In this document: positions 51,227 through 60,192 of the stretch, piece after piece
How positions within the stretch are numbered: the stretch's first letter is position 1
Layout: each line of letters starts with the position of its first letter
NCBI GenBank assembly: GCA_045531905.1
Contig: JAZSEY010000021.1
Location: 44,956-108,955, forward strand
Origin: RGIG6919 sp045531905
GTDB taxonomy: Bacteria > Bacillota > Clostridia > Lachnospirales > Lachnospiraceae
Length of the DNA: 64,000 bases
Direction of reading: 5' to 3'
Program-made: the position numbers and the translations under genes
The notes under the pieces: model-generated
Told to the model about the DNA's origin: nothing
Databases searched by the model: none
The model's input: only the letters and a program-made list of their open reading frames with translations

Positions 51227-51619
51227 ATGGCAAAGGTTACTAAGAAAGTGACTAAGAAGCGTGTCAAGAAGAACGTTGAGCACGGTCAGGCACACATTCA
51301 GTCATCATTCAATAATACAATCGTTACATTAACTGATGCAGAAGGTAATGCTTTATCTTGGGCAAGTGCTGGTGGTTTAGGCTTTAGAGGTTCAAAGAAG
51401 TCTACTCCTTATGCTGCTCAGATGGCTGCTGAGACAGCTACAAAGGCTGCATTAGTTCATGGTTTAAAGAAAGTAGATGTTATGGTTAAGGGACCAGGTT
51501 CAGGTCGTGAGGCAGCAATTCGTGCACTTCAGGCATGTGGTCTTGAGGTATTAAGTATTCAGGATGTAACTCCAGTTCCACACAATGGATGTCGTCCACC
51601 AAAGCGTAGAAGAGTCTAA
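51227..51619 (+). CDS. rpsK: Ribosomal protein S11
   Basis: 130 residues; Lys-rich N-terminus, then HIQSSFNNTIVTLTDAEGNALSWASAGGLGF and VTPVPHNGCRPPKRRRV. Platform protein of the 30S subunit. The N-terminal extension is a little more basic than in Escherichia. Confidence 0.98.
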   Translation: MAKVTKKVTKKRVKKNVEHGQAHIQSSFNNTIVTLTDAEGNALSWASAGGLGFRGSKKSTPYAAQMAAETATKAALVHGLKKVDVMVKGPGSGREAAIRALQACGLEVLSIQDVTPVPHNGCRPPKRRRV

Positions 51620-51636
51620 TTAGGAGGTGCACAGAG

Positions 51637-52230
51637 ATGGCAGTAGATAGAACACCGGTTCTTAAGAGATGCAGATCTTTAGGCATGGAGCCTCAAGTTC
51701 TCGGAATTGATAAGAAGTCAAATAGAAAGTTAAATAGAGCAGGCAGAAAGGTTAGTGAGTACGGCTTACAGCTTCGTGAGAAGCAGAAGGCTAAATTCAT
51801 CTATGGTGTATTAGAGAAGCCTTTCCGTAATTTATATGAAGTAGCTAAGAAGCAGAGCGGTTTAGCTGGTCCTAACTTAATGATTTTATTAGAGTTAAGA
51901 TTAGATAACGTTATCTTCAGATTAGGTTTAGCTAGAACTCGTAAGGAAGCTAGACAGATTGTTGACCACAAGCACGTATTAGTAAACGGTAAGTGTGTAA
52001 ACATTCCTTCTTACAGAGTGAAGGCTGGCGACAAGATTGAAATCAGAGAAAAGAGTAAAGATTCACAGAGATATAAGGATATTTTGGATGCAACAGCTGG
52101 CAGAACAGTACCAGCTTGGTTAGAGGCAGACCAGGAGAATCTTTGTGGTACAGTATTAGAGAGACCACTTAGAGAGCAGATTGATGTACCTGTAAACGAA
52201 ACCCTTATCGTCGAGTTATATTCTAAATAA
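51637..52230 (+). CDS. rpsD: Ribosomal protein S4
   Basis: 197 residues with an S4 RNA-binding domain (LDNVIFRLGLARTRKEARQIVDHKHVLVNG). It lacks the N-terminal zinc Cys set. S4 nucleates 30S assembly and is often the alpha-operon repressor, so it is the likeliest ligand for the leader at 50570-50820. In Bacillus rpsD lies elsewhere; here it is in the operon. Confidence 0.98.
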   Translation: MAVDRTPVLKRCRSLGMEPQVLGIDKKSNRKLNRAGRKVSEYGLQLREKQKAKFIYGVLEKPFRNLYEVAKKQSGLAGPNLMILLELRLDNVIFRLGLARTRKEARQIVDHKHVLVNGKCVNIPSYRVKAGDKIEIREKSKDSQRYKDILDATAGRTVPAWLEADQENLCGTVLERPLREQIDVPVNETLIVELYSK

Positions 52231-52290
52231 TAATTTCATTATTTAAAGTATCGTCCTCAATGGGTTATGATCAAAAAGGAGGATCTTACC

Positions 52291-53247
52291 ATGTTTGATT
52301 TTAAAGTACCTAAAATTGAAATTAGTGAAATGTCAAGTGACAACAAGTATGGACGATTTGTCGTAGAGCCTTTAGAGAGAGGCTATGGCACAACTCTTGG
52401 TAATTCATTAAGAAGAATTATGCTTTCTTCATTACCAGGTTCTGCTGTAAGCGCAATCTCAATTAAGGGTGTATTACACGAGTTTAGTTCAATTCCTGGC
52501 GTAAAGGAAGATGTAACTGAAATCGTCATGAACATCAAGGAATTATCAATTAAGAATAGCAGTACAACAAATGAGCCAAAGCAGGCATACATTGACTTCC
52601 ACGGCGAAGGTGTTGTAACAGCAGCTGATATTCATGTTGACAGTGATATTGAGATTATTAATCCTGATTTAGTTATCGCAACCTTAAGCGGTGCAGATGC
52701 AAAGCTTGAGATGGAACTTACCATTACAAAGGGTAGAGGATATGTTGGCTCAGACAAGAACAAGTCTGATGATCAGTCAATCGATGTCATTGCAGTAGAT
52801 TCTATTTATACTCCTGTTGAGAGAGTAAACATGACAGTAGAGAATACTCGTGTTGGTCAGGTGACTGATTACGATAAGTTGACATTAGACGTTTATACAA
52901 ACGGCACACTTGCTCCAGATGAGGCAGTGAGTTTAGCAGCTAAGGTATTAAGTGAGCATTTGAATTTGTTCATCGATTTATCTGAGAATGCTAAGTCTGC
53001 TGAAGTTATGGTTGAGCAGGAAGAAACAGGAAAAGTAAAAGCATTAGAGATGAGCATTGATGAGTTAGAGTTATCAGTTCGTTCATTCAACTGCTTGAAG
53101 AGAGCTGGAATCAACACTGTTGAGGAGTTAATTAACAAGACTCCAGAAGACATGATGAAGGTTCGTAACTTAGGACGTAAGTCTTTAGAAGAAGTATTAG
53201 AGAAGTTAAAGGAGTTAGGTCTTTCATTAAATAGCAGTGAGGACTAA
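52291..53247 (+). CDS. rpoA: RNA polymerase alpha subunit
   Basis: 318 residues. N-terminal dimerisation domain (VEPLERGYGTTLGNSLRRIMLSSLPGSAV) and C-terminal domain for UP-element DNA and activators (NCLKRAGINTVEELINKTPEDMMKVRNLGRKSLEEV). Start ATG 52291 behind AAAGGAGG; earlier in-frame ATG 52267 would contain the binding site. Confidence 0.98.
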   Translation: MFDFKVPKIEISEMSSDNKYGRFVVEPLERGYGTTLGNSLRRIMLSSLPGSAVSAISIKGVLHEFSSIPGVKEDVTEIVMNIKELSIKNSSTTNEPKQAYIDFHGEGVVTAADIHVDSDIEIINPDLVIATLSGADAKLEMELTITKGRGYVGSDKNKSDDQSIDVIAVDSIYTPVERVNMTVENTRVGQVTDYDKLTLDVYTNGTLAPDEAVSLAAKVLSEHLNLFIDLSENAKSAEVMVEQEETGKVKALEMSIDELELSVRSFNCLKRAGINTVEELINKTPEDMMKVRNLGRKSLEEVLEKLKELGLSLNSSED

Positions 53248-53318
53248 ACTACCGATAAGCCATACACACACGCCGAATAATAGTAAGCACTGTGAAAATA
53301 TCTAAGGAGGAAAAGATA

Positions 53319-53855
53319 ATGGCAATGTATAGAAAGCTTGGTAAGAAAGCTGATCAGAGAAAGGCTTTATTACGTAATCAGGTAACACAGTTAATTTACA
53401 CAGGAAAGATTAAGACTACCGAGGCTCGTGCTAAGGAAGTTAGAAAGATTGCTGAGCATTTAATCACTCTTGCAATCGCTGAGAAGGATAACTTTGAAGA
53501 AGTTACAGTTTCAGCTAAGGTTGCCAAGAAGGATAAAGATGGCAAGAGAATCAAGGAAGTTGTAGACGGTAAGAAAGTTACTCAGTACGACACAGTTGAG
53601 AAGAAGATTAAGAAGGATATGCCATCAAGATTAGCAGTTAGAAGACAGATGTTAAAGGTATTATATCCTGTAACAGAAGTTCCTACAGAAGCAGCTGGTA
53701 AGAAGGCTGGTACAAAGAAAGTAGATTTAACTGAGAAGTTATTTACAGAGTATGCTACAAAGTATGCAGACCGTAAGGGTGGTTACACAAGAATCGTTAA
53801 GATTGGACCACGTAAGGGTGATGCAGCTATGGAAGTATTCCTTGAGCTTGTATAA
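53319..53855 (+). CDS. rplQ: Ribosomal protein L17, extended form
   Basis: 178 residues; typical L17 has about 115-130. The N-terminal core (YRKLGKKADQRKALLRNQVTQLI) and C-terminal KYADRKGGYTRIVKIGPRKGDAAMEVFLELV are standard, but residues about 56-101 are an additional Lys/Asp-rich stretch that includes KKDKDGKRIKEVVDGKK. The extra part is in frame and continuous. Start ATG 53319 after AAGGAGG. Last ribosomal gene before a terminator. Confidence 0.96.
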   Translation: MAMYRKLGKKADQRKALLRNQVTQLIYTGKIKTTEARAKEVRKIAEHLITLAIAEKDNFEEVTVSAKVAKKDKDGKRIKEVVDGKKVTQYDTVEKKIKKDMPSRLAVRRQMLKVLYPVTEVPTEAAGKKAGTKKVDLTEKLFTEYATKYADRKGGYTRIVKIGPRKGDAAMEVFLELV

Positions 53856-53868
53856 TTAAGCAATAAAA

Positions 53869-53902
53869 GGGGTTGTCTAATATAAGACAACCTCTTTTTT
53901 GT
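53869..53902 (+). terminator. Terminator of the S10-spc-alpha cluster
   Basis: Stem GGGTTGTCT/AGACAACCT (wobble tolerated) with a short loop followed by CTTTTTTG. It comes directly after rplQ. Confidence 0.85.
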
Positions 53903-53973
53903 TTTGTGAATTTATGTTATATTTAATCCGTTACGGTATAGTGACATTGTTTATGTAATAGAAAGGAGATACT

Positions 53974-55707
53974 ATGGCTTTTATTCGGGTAAAAAATTTA
54001 ATATTTGATTACTTTAGAAGAGACGATAGTGGAACTGTCCAAGAAGTCATAGAAGCTCTATCAGATATCAATATGAATATACGGGCTGGCAGTTATATTT
54101 CTATTGTTGGCGGAAATGGTTCAGGGAAGTCTACATTGGCTAAGAATCTCAATGCACTCCTAACTCCAACAGAAGGAACTGTTTTGATAGATGGGATATC
54201 TACTGATGAAGAAGAAAAGCGAATTGCTATTCGTAAACAGGCGGGTATGGTATTTCAGAATCCGGATAATCAATTGGTGGCATCAGTGGTGGAAGAAGAT
54301 GTGGCATTTGGTCCGGAAAACCTTGGAATAGAAAGTGAAGAGATTGTAAAACGAGTAAATGAAGTACTGGATATAGTTGGATTATCAGACTGCAAAAAGC
54401 ATTTAGTATCAAATTTGTCCGGCGGTCAAAAACAAAAGGTGGCAATCGCAGGGACATTGGCTATGAGTCCTAAATGCATGATACTAGATGAGGCGACAGC
54501 TATGTTGCCGCCGCAGGACAGAACCAAGATATTAGATTTAACCCATGAGTTAAATCAAAAATACAACATGACTATCATTCATATCACTCACCACATGGAA
54601 GAGATTATACAGTCTGATTATGTGTATGCTATGGCAGAAGGGAAAATTCTGTTTGAAGGCAAGCCTGAAATATTATTTTCAAAGCCAGACATTGTGGCGG
54701 CATGCAATTTGACGCTTCCATTACATGCGCAACTGAAACAGTATTTTCCAGTATCAGTGGTTTTATCAGAAGTTGTAAAGAATGATGATACATTGGCACA
54801 AGCAATTGCAAAGAAGGTAGTTACACCAAGAAGTTTGACATTCCATGAGACAAAAAAAGAGATAGATTTTGCCAATAGCTTAATTTTAGATCATGTAAGC
54901 TATCAATATGCTAACAGTCGTCAAAATGCGATTTCTGACGTTTCTGTGGCTGTACAGAAGGGTGAATGCCTAGGAATAGTAGGTAGCGCTGGTGCGGGAA
55001 AATCCACATTGCTCCAAATCATGAATGGGTTGTTAAAACCGACATCCGGAACTGTATATTATGAAAGCAAAGACGTTCATGATGAAGATTATAATTTGAC
55101 TGACCTTAGACAACGCGTGGGTTTGGTGTTTCAGTATCCAGAGTATCAATTATTTGGTGAAACAGTATTTCAGGATGTGGTGTATGGGCCGTATCAGCAA
55201 GATATCAAAAAAGTAGAAGCTGAGAAGAGAGCCTTTCAGGCAATCAAAGATATGCATTTAGATGAAAGTATTTATGATTTATCACCATTTACCTTATCAG
55301 GCGGAGTAAAGCGTAAGGTGGCTATTGCTGGCGTTTTAGCAATGCAACCGGATTTTTTGATTTTGGATGAGCCAACAGTTGGGTTGGATCCAAAGAGCAG
55401 AATTGAAATACTAGAATATATAACAGCTTTGCGTGAAAAAAGAAATATTGGGATTGTTATTGTATCCCACTCTATGGAGGATATTGCTGAGTATACGGAT
55501 AGAGTGCTTGTCATGCATGAAGGCAGATTGTTGTTAGATGCAACCACAAGAGAATTGTTTATGAATGAGGCGATTTTGGCAGAAGCAGGTTTGGCATTGC
55601 CGGATACCATGCAAATGGCAAAAGCGCTAAGAAAACAGGGGTTAAGATTACAGCCGGATATCATGAAAGAGCGAGAATTGTTGTATGCGCTAGGAATAGA
55701 AAGATAA
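53974..55707 (+). CDS. ecfA: Fused ECF transporter ATPases (EcfA1-EcfA2)
   Basis: 577 residues carrying two complete ABC domains that most Firmicutes encode as separate ecfA1 and ecfA2. Domain 1: Walker A GGNGSGKST (46-54), LSGGQKQKVAIAG, Walker B ILDEATAM (170-177). Domain 2: GSAGAGKST (K343), LSGGVKRKVAIAG, LILDEPTVGLDP (D465-E466). The D-loop of domain 1 reads A-M-L-P179-P instead of the usual A/G-L-D-P found in domain 2 (D472). ECF modules drive vitamin uptake with EcfT and an S component, none of which appears here apart from EcfT. It starts after a terminator with its own AAAGGAG. Confidence 0.93.
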   Translation: MAFIRVKNLIFDYFRRDDSGTVQEVIEALSDINMNIRAGSYISIVGGNGSGKSTLAKNLNALLTPTEGTVLIDGISTDEEEKRIAIRKQAGMVFQNPDNQLVASVVEEDVAFGPENLGIESEEIVKRVNEVLDIVGLSDCKKHLVSNLSGGQKQKVAIAGTLAMSPKCMILDEATAMLPPQDRTKILDLTHELNQKYNMTIIHITHHMEEIIQSDYVYAMAEGKILFEGKPEILFSKPDIVAACNLTLPLHAQLKQYFPVSVVLSEVVKNDDTLAQAIAKKVVTPRSLTFHETKKEIDFANSLILDHVSYQYANSRQNAISDVSVAVQKGECLGIVGSAGAGKSTLLQIMNGLLKPTSGTVYYESKDVHDEDYNLTDLRQRVGLVFQYPEYQLFGETVFQDVVYGPYQQDIKKVEAEKRAFQAIKDMHLDESIYDLSPFTLSGGVKRKVAIAGVLAMQPDFLILDEPTVGLDPKSRIEILEYITALREKRNIGIVIVSHSMEDIAEYTDRVLVMHEGRLLLDATTRELFMNEAILAEAGLALPDTMQMAKALRKQGLRLQPDIMKERELLYALGIER

Positions 55708-55718
55708 AGGGTTTAGGT

Positions 55719-56507
55719 ATGATAAGAGATATCACTTTGGGACAATATTATAGTGGAGATTCTGTGATACACAGATTGGATCCTCGGACAAAATTGCTAT
55801 GGACATTTTTGTTCTTGATATCTTTGTTCATTGAGGATAATTTGTGGTATATGCTGGGACTTGCGGTACTTGTGATGATTTATATCATGTTATCAAAAGT
55901 GCCGGTAGGATATATGGTCAAAGGGTTAAAGCCTGTTTGGTTTTTGGTTGCATTTTCTGTGATTATGAATTTGTTTTCTGGTGGAGGAGAAGCCTTGTTT
56001 ACCTTCTGGAAAATAAAGATAACCAACGAAGGAATGCACCATGCCATACTAATTGGAATGCGGATGATTATGATGGTACTAGGTAGTTCAGTTATGACAT
56101 ATACCACAAAACCAACAGATTTGGCGGATGGTTTAGAAAGTAGTTTAAAATGGTTATCCATATTCAAGGTGCCGGTACATGATTTGGCAATGATGATGTC
56201 TATAGCCTTACGGTTTATTCCTGTGCTTACAGAGGAGTTAAATCGTATCATGAAAGCACAGGCGGCAAGAGGGATGGATTTTTCTAAGGCAAAATGGAAA
56301 GATAAATTAAAAGCAATTCTTCCTATTCTCATACCAATGTTTGTATCTGCGGTAAAAAGAGCAGAGGAATTGGCATTTGCCATGGAGGCAAGATGTTATC
56401 AGGGTGGAAAAGGCAGGACTCGTATGTACCCACTTAAGAGACGGTTTTCTGACTATTGTTTTATAGTTGGAGCTTGGGGCATACTGATTGTGGGGATTTT
56501 GATTTAG
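55719..56507 (+). CDS. ecfT: ECF transporter transmembrane subunit EcfT
   Basis: 262 residues with about five membrane helices. GQYYSGDSVIHRLDPRTKLLW at the start and the coupling helices MKAQAARGMDF and FAMEARCYQGGKGRTRM, the two Ala-Arg-Gly-type motifs that grip the ATPases, are clear. It lies 11 bases after the fused ATPase gene and before truA, the conserved Firmicutes order. Confidence 0.95.
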   Translation: MIRDITLGQYYSGDSVIHRLDPRTKLLWTFLFLISLFIEDNLWYMLGLAVLVMIYIMLSKVPVGYMVKGLKPVWFLVAFSVIMNLFSGGGEALFTFWKIKITNEGMHHAILIGMRMIMMVLGSSVMTYTTKPTDLADGLESSLKWLSIFKVPVHDLAMMMSIALRFIPVLTEELNRIMKAQAARGMDFSKAKWKDKLKAILPILIPMFVSAVKRAEELAFAMEARCYQGGKGRTRMYPLKRRFSDYCFIVGAWGILIVGILI

Positions 56508-56531
56508 ATAGATTTGGTAGGAGGACGCATA

Positions 56532-57269
56532 ATGAAGCGTATTAAACTTACGATTGCATATGATGGAACAAATTACTGCGGTTGGCAGATACAAAATAAT
56601 GGAATTACAATTGAACAGGTAATCAATGAGAGTTTAACGGAGTTGCTTGGAGAAAAAATTGCGGTGATAGGTGCCAGCAGAACAGATTCAGGTGTGCATG
56701 CTTTGGGAAATGTGGCAGTATTTGATACTGAGACACGGATTCCTCCAGAAAAGATTTCCTTTGCCTTGAATCAGAGATTGCCTAAAGATATCCGGGTGCA
56801 AGATTCCTGTGAGGTGGCAGCGGATTTTCATCCGCGATTTTGCGATACAAGAAAAACCTATGCATATCGAATTGTAAATAGGACTTTTGAAGACCCGATT
56901 AGAAGATTGTATGCACATTTCTGTTATTTCAAATTAGATGTGGGGAAGATGCAGCAAGCAGCTAATTATTTAGTGGGCGAGCATGATTTTGCCAGTTTTT
57001 GTTCAGCAAATGGACAGGCGCTAACTACGGTGAGAACCATTTACTATATCAATGTAACAAAGGATGGAGATATGATTACCGTTCGTATCAATGGCAATGG
57101 TTTCTTATATAATATGGTACGCATTATTGTCGGCACTTTAATGAAGGTTGGTATGGGCGTATATCCGCCAGAGTATGTGAAAGAGATTCTAGAAGCGAAG
57201 GATCGTTCTAAGGCTGGACAAACTGCGGAAGCAAGAGGCTTAACGTTGGAAGAAATTGAGTATCTTTAA
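56532..57269 (+). CDS. truA: tRNA pseudouridine synthase TruA
   Basis: 245 residues; RIKLTIAYDGTNYCGWQ and the active site ASRTDSGVHALGN with catalytic D52 and FDTETRIPPEKISFALNQRLP. It modifies uridines 38-40 of the tRNA anticodon arm. Start ATG 56532 behind AGGAGG; the frame is open six codons earlier. Normally followed by rplM, but here a 3-kb secreted-protein gene intervenes. Confidence 0.97.
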   Translation: MKRIKLTIAYDGTNYCGWQIQNNGITIEQVINESLTELLGEKIAVIGASRTDSGVHALGNVAVFDTETRIPPEKISFALNQRLPKDIRVQDSCEVAADFHPRFCDTRKTYAYRIVNRTFEDPIRRLYAHFCYFKLDVGKMQQAANYLVGEHDFASFCSANGQALTTVRTIYYINVTKDGDMITVRINGNGFLYNMVRIIVGTLMKVGMGVYPPEYVKEILEAKDRSKAGQTAEARGLTLEEIEYL

Positions 57270-57282
57270 TCAAATTTTAAAT

Positions 57283-57311
57283 TTGACATGTTAATGTGAT
57301 AATGCTAAACT
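57283..57311 (+). promoter_or_regulatory. Possible promoter of the beta-helix protein gene
   Basis: TTGACA (57283-57288) and, 17 bases on, TAAACT (57306-57311). The -10 is only a partial match. Confidence 0.45.
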
Positions 57312-57352
57312 TTCGAATGGCGAGATTTACATGTGAAAAGAGGAAGATTTTA

Positions 57353-60031
57353 ATGAAAAGAAAGTGTATGAGAATATTTAGTATATGGATGGTTCTGTGC
57401 CTGTTTTTGTCGGGTTTTGCGACTGTGCCTTGTCAGGCAATGACAGAGGATGTGCCTATAGCATTGAGTCAGACAGAAGAAGAGGAAGAAGGAGACATCA
57501 GTGATGATGTGGTAAAAGAACCGTCAAGTATTGTATTTAAGGTGGATGGTGAAACACCGACTTTCGTTGCGGCTGCTGATTTGCCTGGTAGAGAGATTGT
57601 GGCAGGCAGAACCTTGCAATTGTTTCCATACATCCAGTATTCTGATGATTCTTATGACAATACAAATATAGTGTTTACATATGCTTCTTCGGACGAGTCT
57701 GTAGCGACAGTAGATGGGGCAGGTATGGTAACAAGTAAAAATATTACAACAGATGATACTGCCGATATCACTGTAACCTATTCATGGACAGATGCAGAGG
57801 GTAATAGTAGCACAATTGACGCCACTGTTAGTATTACTGTTAAAGCGGTAGCAATCGAATCTGTTAAGTTGGAGAAAACTGAAAAGACACTTAAACTTAA
57901 AGAATCTTATAAAATTACAGCGAAAGTGCTTCCGGCAGAAGCTCCACAGGAACTGTTATACAAAAGTAGTGATGAAACAGTCGTATCTGTCACCACTGAA
58001 GGTGTTGTGACCGCATTGAAGGAGGGTGTTGCTACTATCAATATTACACCTGCGGGAAAGGAAGATATGACGGTGACGTTGCAGATTACGGTTATTGATG
58101 TGCCAGTTATGCTGGAGTTAAGTGATGCAACTAAATCGATTATGGCTACAGAAACATATCAGATAACAGCCAACCTATTGTATATGTCAGGAAAAAAAGT
58201 GCCGATAACAGGAGATCTGTTACAGAAACTCATATTTGAATCTGAAAATAAGACTGTAGCTACAGTATCGGATACCGGTTTGGTGACCGCTTTGGAGCAG
58301 ACTAAGTATCCGCAGACAGTGGGAATTACTGTTACATATACATTTTCTTATATCTATGATGGAGAAGTAAAAGAAGAAAAGGTGAGCAATGTCTGCTTGA
58401 TTACAGTTACCGAAATTCCAGTAACAAGCATTGCCTTGTTAAATCCGGAAACAAGTATTACAGTGGAGATTGCAGACACATATACATTATTACCTGTGAT
58501 TTCACCAGCAAATGCATCGAATCAGACAGTGAAATTTAAGAGTAGTGAATCTTCTGTTGCATCTGTTGATAAGAAAGGTGTGATTACAGCAAAGGATATT
58601 GGTACAGCGGTAATCACTGCTTACTCTGATGAGGATTCGAGTATTTCGGTTACATTTACCGTTACGGTGTATCAGACCTATTTTGATGTTACAAAGCTTG
58701 GTGCAGACGGAACGGACACAGATTCCGATGTTACCCCAATCAGAAAAGCGTTGAAAGCGGCTAGCAAAGTAAATGAACCGATTCATGTATATATACCAGG
58801 TGGTACATATTATCTGACTACATCGTTGATTATGTATTCGAACACAACCTTGGAATTAGCTCCAGACGCAACTATTATTCGTAAATCCAGCGCAGGAGAC
58901 TCTCCTATGCTACGTTCCAATATTGATAGCAGTATTGGTGGATACGGTCAGATTCAAAATGTAGTAATATCCGGTGGTGTTTGGGATGGAAATGCGAATG
59001 GAAAGAACAACTTCAATAACATGTATTTTGGGCATGGACAGAATATCACCATTCAAAATACCACAATTAAAAATAATAGTGGTGCCCATTTGATTGAGAT
59101 GGCAGGTATCAACAATGCGGTAATCGATAATGTTACATTAACTGGTTTTAAGGTTTGTACGAAGAAAGGGTATAATACAAGCCAGACAGTAAAAGAAGCA
59201 ATTCAGTTGGATTATTGTTCTAAGAGTTCTGCTTCATCCATGAAACCACATGACAACACACCAAGTCAGAATATTACCATCCAGAATTGCAGGATTAGCG
59301 ATTACATGTGTGGTATTGGAGCCCATGGATATAAGTCAGGTGTATACTTGAATAACATTACAATTCAGAACAATAAGTTTACCAATATTACCAATGCTTG
59401 TATTGATGCTCGTAATTTCAGAAATCTGAATATCACAAAGAATACTGTATCTGGTTATACAACATTTTTATATGCTTATAATTCAAAGGGCAAGGTTACA
59501 AGTAATACTGTTAAGAATAAGACATTTACGAAGATTAGAACAGGTGGCTTACTCAGTGCCAATGGAATGACCTTGTCTGGAAAGAGCAACTTTACTGTAA
59601 GCAAGAACAAGATATATAATGCTAAGTCCAATGGTATTTGCGTATGGGGAGGTAGTACTGCCACCATCAAGAGTAATACTATTAAGAATAGCGGCCTTTA
59701 TGGTATCCGTACAAATGCATCAACCATCAAGTTATCTAAAAATAAATTTTCTAAAAACAAAGAAGGTTTATATGATACCTATTCTACAGCTAAGGTAAAA
59801 TCTTCGGACGATATCAGAGCCTATTATGTGGAATTAGAAGAAACCTATGATTATACCGGAAAGGCAATTAAACCGAAGATTAAGATTAAAGGTTTAAAGA
59901 AGAATAAGCATTATAAGGTTTCTTATAAGAATAATAAAAAGGTGGGAACAGCCACTGTTATTATTAAAGGTAAGGGAAAATACAAGGGAACCTTGAAACT
60001 TACCTTTGAGATTGTGAAGAAAAAGAAATAA
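57353..60031 (+). CDS. Secreted Big2 / right-handed beta-helix protein
   Basis: 892 residues with a signal peptide (RIFSIWMVLCLFLSGFATVPCQA). Residues about 30-450 hold several Ig-like Big2 domains (KTLKLKESYKITAKVLPAEAP; SESSVASVDKKGVITAKDIG). From FDVTKLGADGTDTDSDVTPIRKAL onward it is a pectate-lyase-like right-handed beta-helix with stacked NITIQN-type coils (VVISGGVWDGNANG, NITIQNTTIKNNSGAHLIE). The end is a YDYTGKAIKPKIKIKG-type repeat and Lys tail. Probable extracellular polysaccharide lyase or glycosidase; catalytic residues cannot be assigned. ATG 57353 after AAGAGGAAG; the upstream open frame lacks a signal peptide. Confidence 0.87.
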   Translation: MKRKCMRIFSIWMVLCLFLSGFATVPCQAMTEDVPIALSQTEEEEEGDISDDVVKEPSSIVFKVDGETPTFVAAADLPGREIVAGRTLQLFPYIQYSDDSYDNTNIVFTYASSDESVATVDGAGMVTSKNITTDDTADITVTYSWTDAEGNSSTIDATVSITVKAVAIESVKLEKTEKTLKLKESYKITAKVLPAEAPQELLYKSSDETVVSVTTEGVVTALKEGVATINITPAGKEDMTVTLQITVIDVPVMLELSDATKSIMATETYQITANLLYMSGKKVPITGDLLQKLIFESENKTVATVSDTGLVTALEQTKYPQTVGITVTYTFSYIYDGEVKEEKVSNVCLITVTEIPVTSIALLNPETSITVEIADTYTLLPVISPANASNQTVKFKSSESSVASVDKKGVITAKDIGTAVITAYSDEDSSISVTFTVTVYQTYFDVTKLGADGTDTDSDVTPIRKALKAASKVNEPIHVYIPGGTYYLTTSLIMYSNTTLELAPDATIIRKSSAGDSPMLRSNIDSSIGGYGQIQNVVISGGVWDGNANGKNNFNNMYFGHGQNITIQNTTIKNNSGAHLIEMAGINNAVIDNVTLTGFKVCTKKGYNTSQTVKEAIQLDYCSKSSASSMKPHDNTPSQNITIQNCRISDYMCGIGAHGYKSGVYLNNITIQNNKFTNITNACIDARNFRNLNITKNTVSGYTTFLYAYNSKGKVTSNTVKNKTFTKIRTGGLLSANGMTLSGKSNFTVSKNKIYNAKSNGICVWGGSTATIKSNTIKNSGLYGIRTNASTIKLSKNKFSKNKEGLYDTYSTAKVKSSDDIRAYYVELEETYDYTGKAIKPKIKIKGLKKNKHYKVSYKNNKKVGTATVIIKGKGKYKGTLKLTFEIVKKKK

Positions 60032-60037
60032 TCTCTC

Positions 60038-60067
60038 AAAAAATGGCGTATTTTACGCCATTTTTTG
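60038..60067 (+). terminator. Terminator before rplM
   Basis: AAAAAATGGCGTA with TACGCCATTTTTT and a TTT loop: a perfect 13-base stem with A and T tails. It isolates rplM-rpsI from the secreted-protein gene. Confidence 0.9.
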
Positions 60068-60068
60068 G

Positions 60069-60097
60069 TTGACACTGAAAAAAGATTGTAATATAAT
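60069..60097 (+). promoter_or_regulatory. Promoter of rplM-rpsI
   Basis: TTGACA (60069-60074) and TATAAT (60092-60097) with 17-base spacing: consensus sigma-A promoter about 96 bases before the start codon. Confidence 0.88.
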
Positions 60098-60117
60098 ATA
60101 CAACTGTGACAGTGAAT

Positions 60118-60154
60118 AAATATGCTCGAGCCAAAGCCCCGGTAGGAGCATATT
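60118..60154 (+). ncRNA. L13-type ribosomal leader hairpin
   Basis: ATATGCTC/GAGCATAT stem closing a loop that contains GAGCCAAAGCCCCGG, between the promoter and the rplM binding site. Firmicutes rplM transcripts carry a known L13 leader thought to bind L13; position and small size agree, though the covariance model was not checked. Confidence 0.55.
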
Positions 60155-60192
60155 ATCATAAACAAACATTGAGAATTTAAGGAGGAACAACC

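Noticed and set aside
53800..53973. A vitamin riboswitch ahead of the ECF genes
   Set aside because: The gap holds only the rplQ terminator and about 70 AT-rich bases, too short for the known cobalamin, thiamine or FMN riboswitches.
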